This document shows, one piece after another, positions 31,315 through 32,476 of a DNA stretch of 32,476 bases. The position numbers and the translations under genes were made by a program. The notes beneath the pieces were generated by a model that ran no database searches, was not told where the DNA came from, and saw only the letters and a list, made by a program, of their open reading frames with translations. Source of the stretch: Acidimicrobiia bacterium. GTDB taxonomy: Bacteria; Actinomycetota; Acidimicrobiia; Acidimicrobiales; AC-14. The DNA lies in the NCBI GenBank assembly GCA_023265025.1, contig JAHFUP010000061.1, forward strand, positions 1-32,476, given 5' to 3'. Positions within the stretch are counted from its first letter, which is position 1, and every line of letters begins with the position of its first letter.

Positions 31315-32225
31315 CTTCCATCCTGTTCGGCGCGGCAAGTCTGACCTTCGCTGTCGCCACGGCCCACGCCGACGGTCCGCGGGTGTGCGCCCGCACTTAC
31401 ATCGGCCCGCAGGCCCAACAGACCACGCCAGGCGATGCGCCTGAACCGCCAAATGGCGTACTTTGCTTGGGCGAGGACACCTCCGTGTCGAATCCGACAT
31501 ACCTATCGAGCAGTGGCAACACGGGCTCAACCAAGTCTGGAACATCGTCGTCTGGCTCCCCGGGAAACCCGACACGATACGTTCCCTACGACCGTTTGGG
31601 TGTTGGACCAGACGGCGAGCCTTGCGCTACGACCGGTTATGTCGCTGAAGGCACTCAGCCGCCGGATGAGCGGCTGCTCGTCGATCCGAATCCCCGAGAG
31701 ACGAACATTCCAGTCACGGGCAATGACCTGAGCATCTTGGCGAACTATCCTCCTTGTCCAGCCCAACCACGTGTCCCGGGTCAACCTGCGCCGGTCGAGA
31801 CGAGAGCCATGGTCGCGGCACGGTACTGGGAGCAGATACCCCTGCCCAGGCCGCAACCAACGATCGCGCCCGGACGAGCCATCACCGGCAAGTTGGCGTA
31901 CCTCGAGACTCGCGGTGAGATCACTCACACCTATACGAATAGCACCGTCTTTGGGCCGGTTCAGATCGTCGCTACGGGCTCTTACACGGTCAACTGGGGC
32001 GACGGCACGACGACTGGGCCGCACCGGTTCGAGGGCAAGCCTTGGCCCTACGGCCAGATCACTCATGACTATCTGAACGTCGGCACCTACAACGTAGTGG
32101 TGACGGAGAAGTGGACCGCGACCTGGTCGCTCGACGGCGAGAACGGGGTGCTTCGCACGCTGCAGACCACTGGGCGCATCGACAATTTCCCGGTTGAGCA
32201 GATCCAGGCGGTTATCGGGCGGTAG
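31302..32225 (+). CDS. secreted protein with a PKD-like domain
   Basis: A 307-residue protein. RRLASILFGAASLTFAVATA and HA-DG give a signal peptide cleaved after Ala23. Residues about 60-115 are a Ser/Gly/Pro/Thr-rich linker. The C-terminal part (about 205-300) has a PKD/Ig-like pattern: TGSYTVNWGDGTTTGPHRFE, then GQITHDYLNVGTYNVVVTEK and WTATWSLDGE. WGDGTTT is the diagnostic PKD loop, and the HDYLNVGTYNV strand is typical. PKD domains usually mediate binding of proteins or glycans at the cell surface. No membrane anchor or sortase motif is at the end. It overlaps the upstream gene by 13 bases and may act with it outside the cell (inference). Confidence 0.83.
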   Translation: MRRLASILFGAASLTFAVATAHADGPRVCARTYIGPQAQQTTPGDAPEPPNGVLCLGEDTSVSNPTYLSSSGNTGSTKSGTSSSGSPGNPTRYVPYDRLGVGPDGEPCATTGYVAEGTQPPDERLLVDPNPRETNIPVTGNDLSILANYPPCPAQPRVPGQPAPVETRAMVAARYWEQIPLPRPQPTIAPGRAITGKLAYLETRGEITHTYTNSTVFGPVQIVATGSYTVNWGDGTTTGPHRFEGKPWPYGQITHDYLNVGTYNVVVTEKWTATWSLDGENGVLRTLQTTGRIDNFPVEQIQAVIGR

Positions 32226-32238
32226 CGCACGGAGGTTT

Positions 32239-32275
32239 GGCACACTTTTCCGCACTATTTGCCGAAAAGTGTGCC
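32239..32275. repeat. perfect 12-base inverted repeat, 13-base loop
   Basis: GGCACACTTTTC (32239-32250) and GAAAAGTGTGCC (32264-32275) are perfect inverted repeats. It lies 14 bases after the PKD-protein stop. It may be a terminator, or one of a pair of repeat elements with the palindrome beginning 8 bases further on; the T-run lies inside the stem. Confidence 0.7.
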
Positions 32276-32282
32276 CACTTCG

Positions 32283-32331
32283 GAAGTCGGCACGGTTTTG
32301 CAGTCCTGGACTCTAAAACTGTGCCGACTTC
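32283..32331. repeat. 49-base near-perfect palindrome, probable bidirectional terminator or repeat
   Basis: Left arm GAAGTCGGCACGGTTTT (32283-32299) pairs with right arm AAAACTGTGCCGACTTC (32315-32331) with a single G-T mismatch, and an inner AGTCC-T-GGACT (32302-32312) continues the stem after a 2-base mismatch. It sits between the PKD-protein gene and the end of a minus-strand gene. Its arm resembles the first repeat (GGCAC then TTTT). Confidence 0.75.
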
Positions 32332-32364
32332 GCCGGCGCCGGCGCCGGCCCCAACCGCCGGCCC

Positions 32365-32476
32365 CTACGTGACCGGCTCCGACTGCTTGGCCACACGCCG
32401 GCGGGGCGCCGGCGCCGGCGGGTGCTGCCGGCGGACGAGCACGACGGCCAGACACATCGCCAGGCCCAACCCGAGG
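32365..32476 (-). CDS. C-terminus of a membrane protein cut by the window edge
   Basis: Reading from the edge on the minus strand, an open frame gives LGLGLAMCLAVVLVRRQHPP, then APAPRRRVAKQSEPVT and a TAG at 32365-32367. This is a hydrophobic helix followed by a basic, Pro/Ala-rich tail, the usual look of a single-pass C-terminal membrane anchor with a cytoplasmic end. Only 36 residues are visible, so the identity is unknown. It converges on the PKD-protein gene with both palindromes between. Confidence 0.5.
   Translation of the reverse strand, partial: LGLGLAMCLAVVLVRRQHPPAPAPRRRVAKQSEPVT

Noticed and set aside
32332-32420. GCCGGC-rich tandem runs, looked at as a possible CRISPR or microsatellite array
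   Set aside because: Units are only 6 bases and irregular, part of them inside the coding end of the minus-strand gene; no spacers exist. No CRISPR array occurs in the window.

Overview
The window is high-G+C DNA from an actinobacterium. Markers of that phylum are a SepH-type division protein, a PimB-like mannosyltransferase, DnaE2, an F420-type luciferase-like oxidoreductase, a GAAC-N4-GTTC SOS box, and several promoters that place a TANNNT -10 element 6-7 bases before the start codon (leaderless mRNAs). An uncultured Acidimicrobiia-like lineage is my guess, made from gene flavour only.

Left part (1-8500) is a graveyard of mobile and toxin-antitoxin genes around one large intact gene. Bases 1-1380 hold only weak orphan reading frames. 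A Tn3-family transposase relic (1381-2666) carries frameshifts, a TGG-to-TGA nonsense change and a deletion of the catalytic core. A small helix-turn-helix gene and a frameshifted nucleotidyltransferase relic follow. The intact gene (3745-7401) encodes a 1218-residue membrane hybrid histidine kinase with PAS x3, HisKA, HATPase, REC x2 and Hpt. After it come a DDE transposase fragment, an IS-type HTH orfA relic and the tail of a PIN toxin, the last two now read as one chimeric frame.

Middle part (8500-19100) is intact accessory and metabolic genes: a VOC protein, a DrrA/DrrB-type ABC exporter, a GNAT enzyme, a papain-like C1 peptidase with two C-terminal repeats followed 7 bases later by a small beta-rich protein that may be its inhibitor, a FitAB-type toxin-antitoxin pair, an MFS exporter plus TetR regulator with a perfect 12-5-12 operator, and a minus-strand operon of a DUF3105 lipoprotein, an LLM oxidoreductase and an AlaC-type aminotransferase.

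Right part (19640-27361) looks like core genome: a minus-strand run sepH - pimB - small membrane protein - baeRF-like protein - ROK kinase ending in a terminator, then a 63-residue Cys-rich protein divergent from an SDR-GNAT operon, an RsbW-like ATPase, and an HNH-like gene.

The end (27372-32476) carries dnaE2 under a LexA box with the HNH-like gene 10 bases downstream, then a lower-G+C pair of exported proteins (a possible lipoprotein and a PKD-like protein), two long palindromes, and the C-terminus of a minus-strand membrane protein cut by the window edge.

The most interesting leads are the peptidase/small-protein pair, the SOS-controlled dnaE2-HNH unit, the exported pair with its flanking palindromes, and the repeated leaderless promoter architecture.
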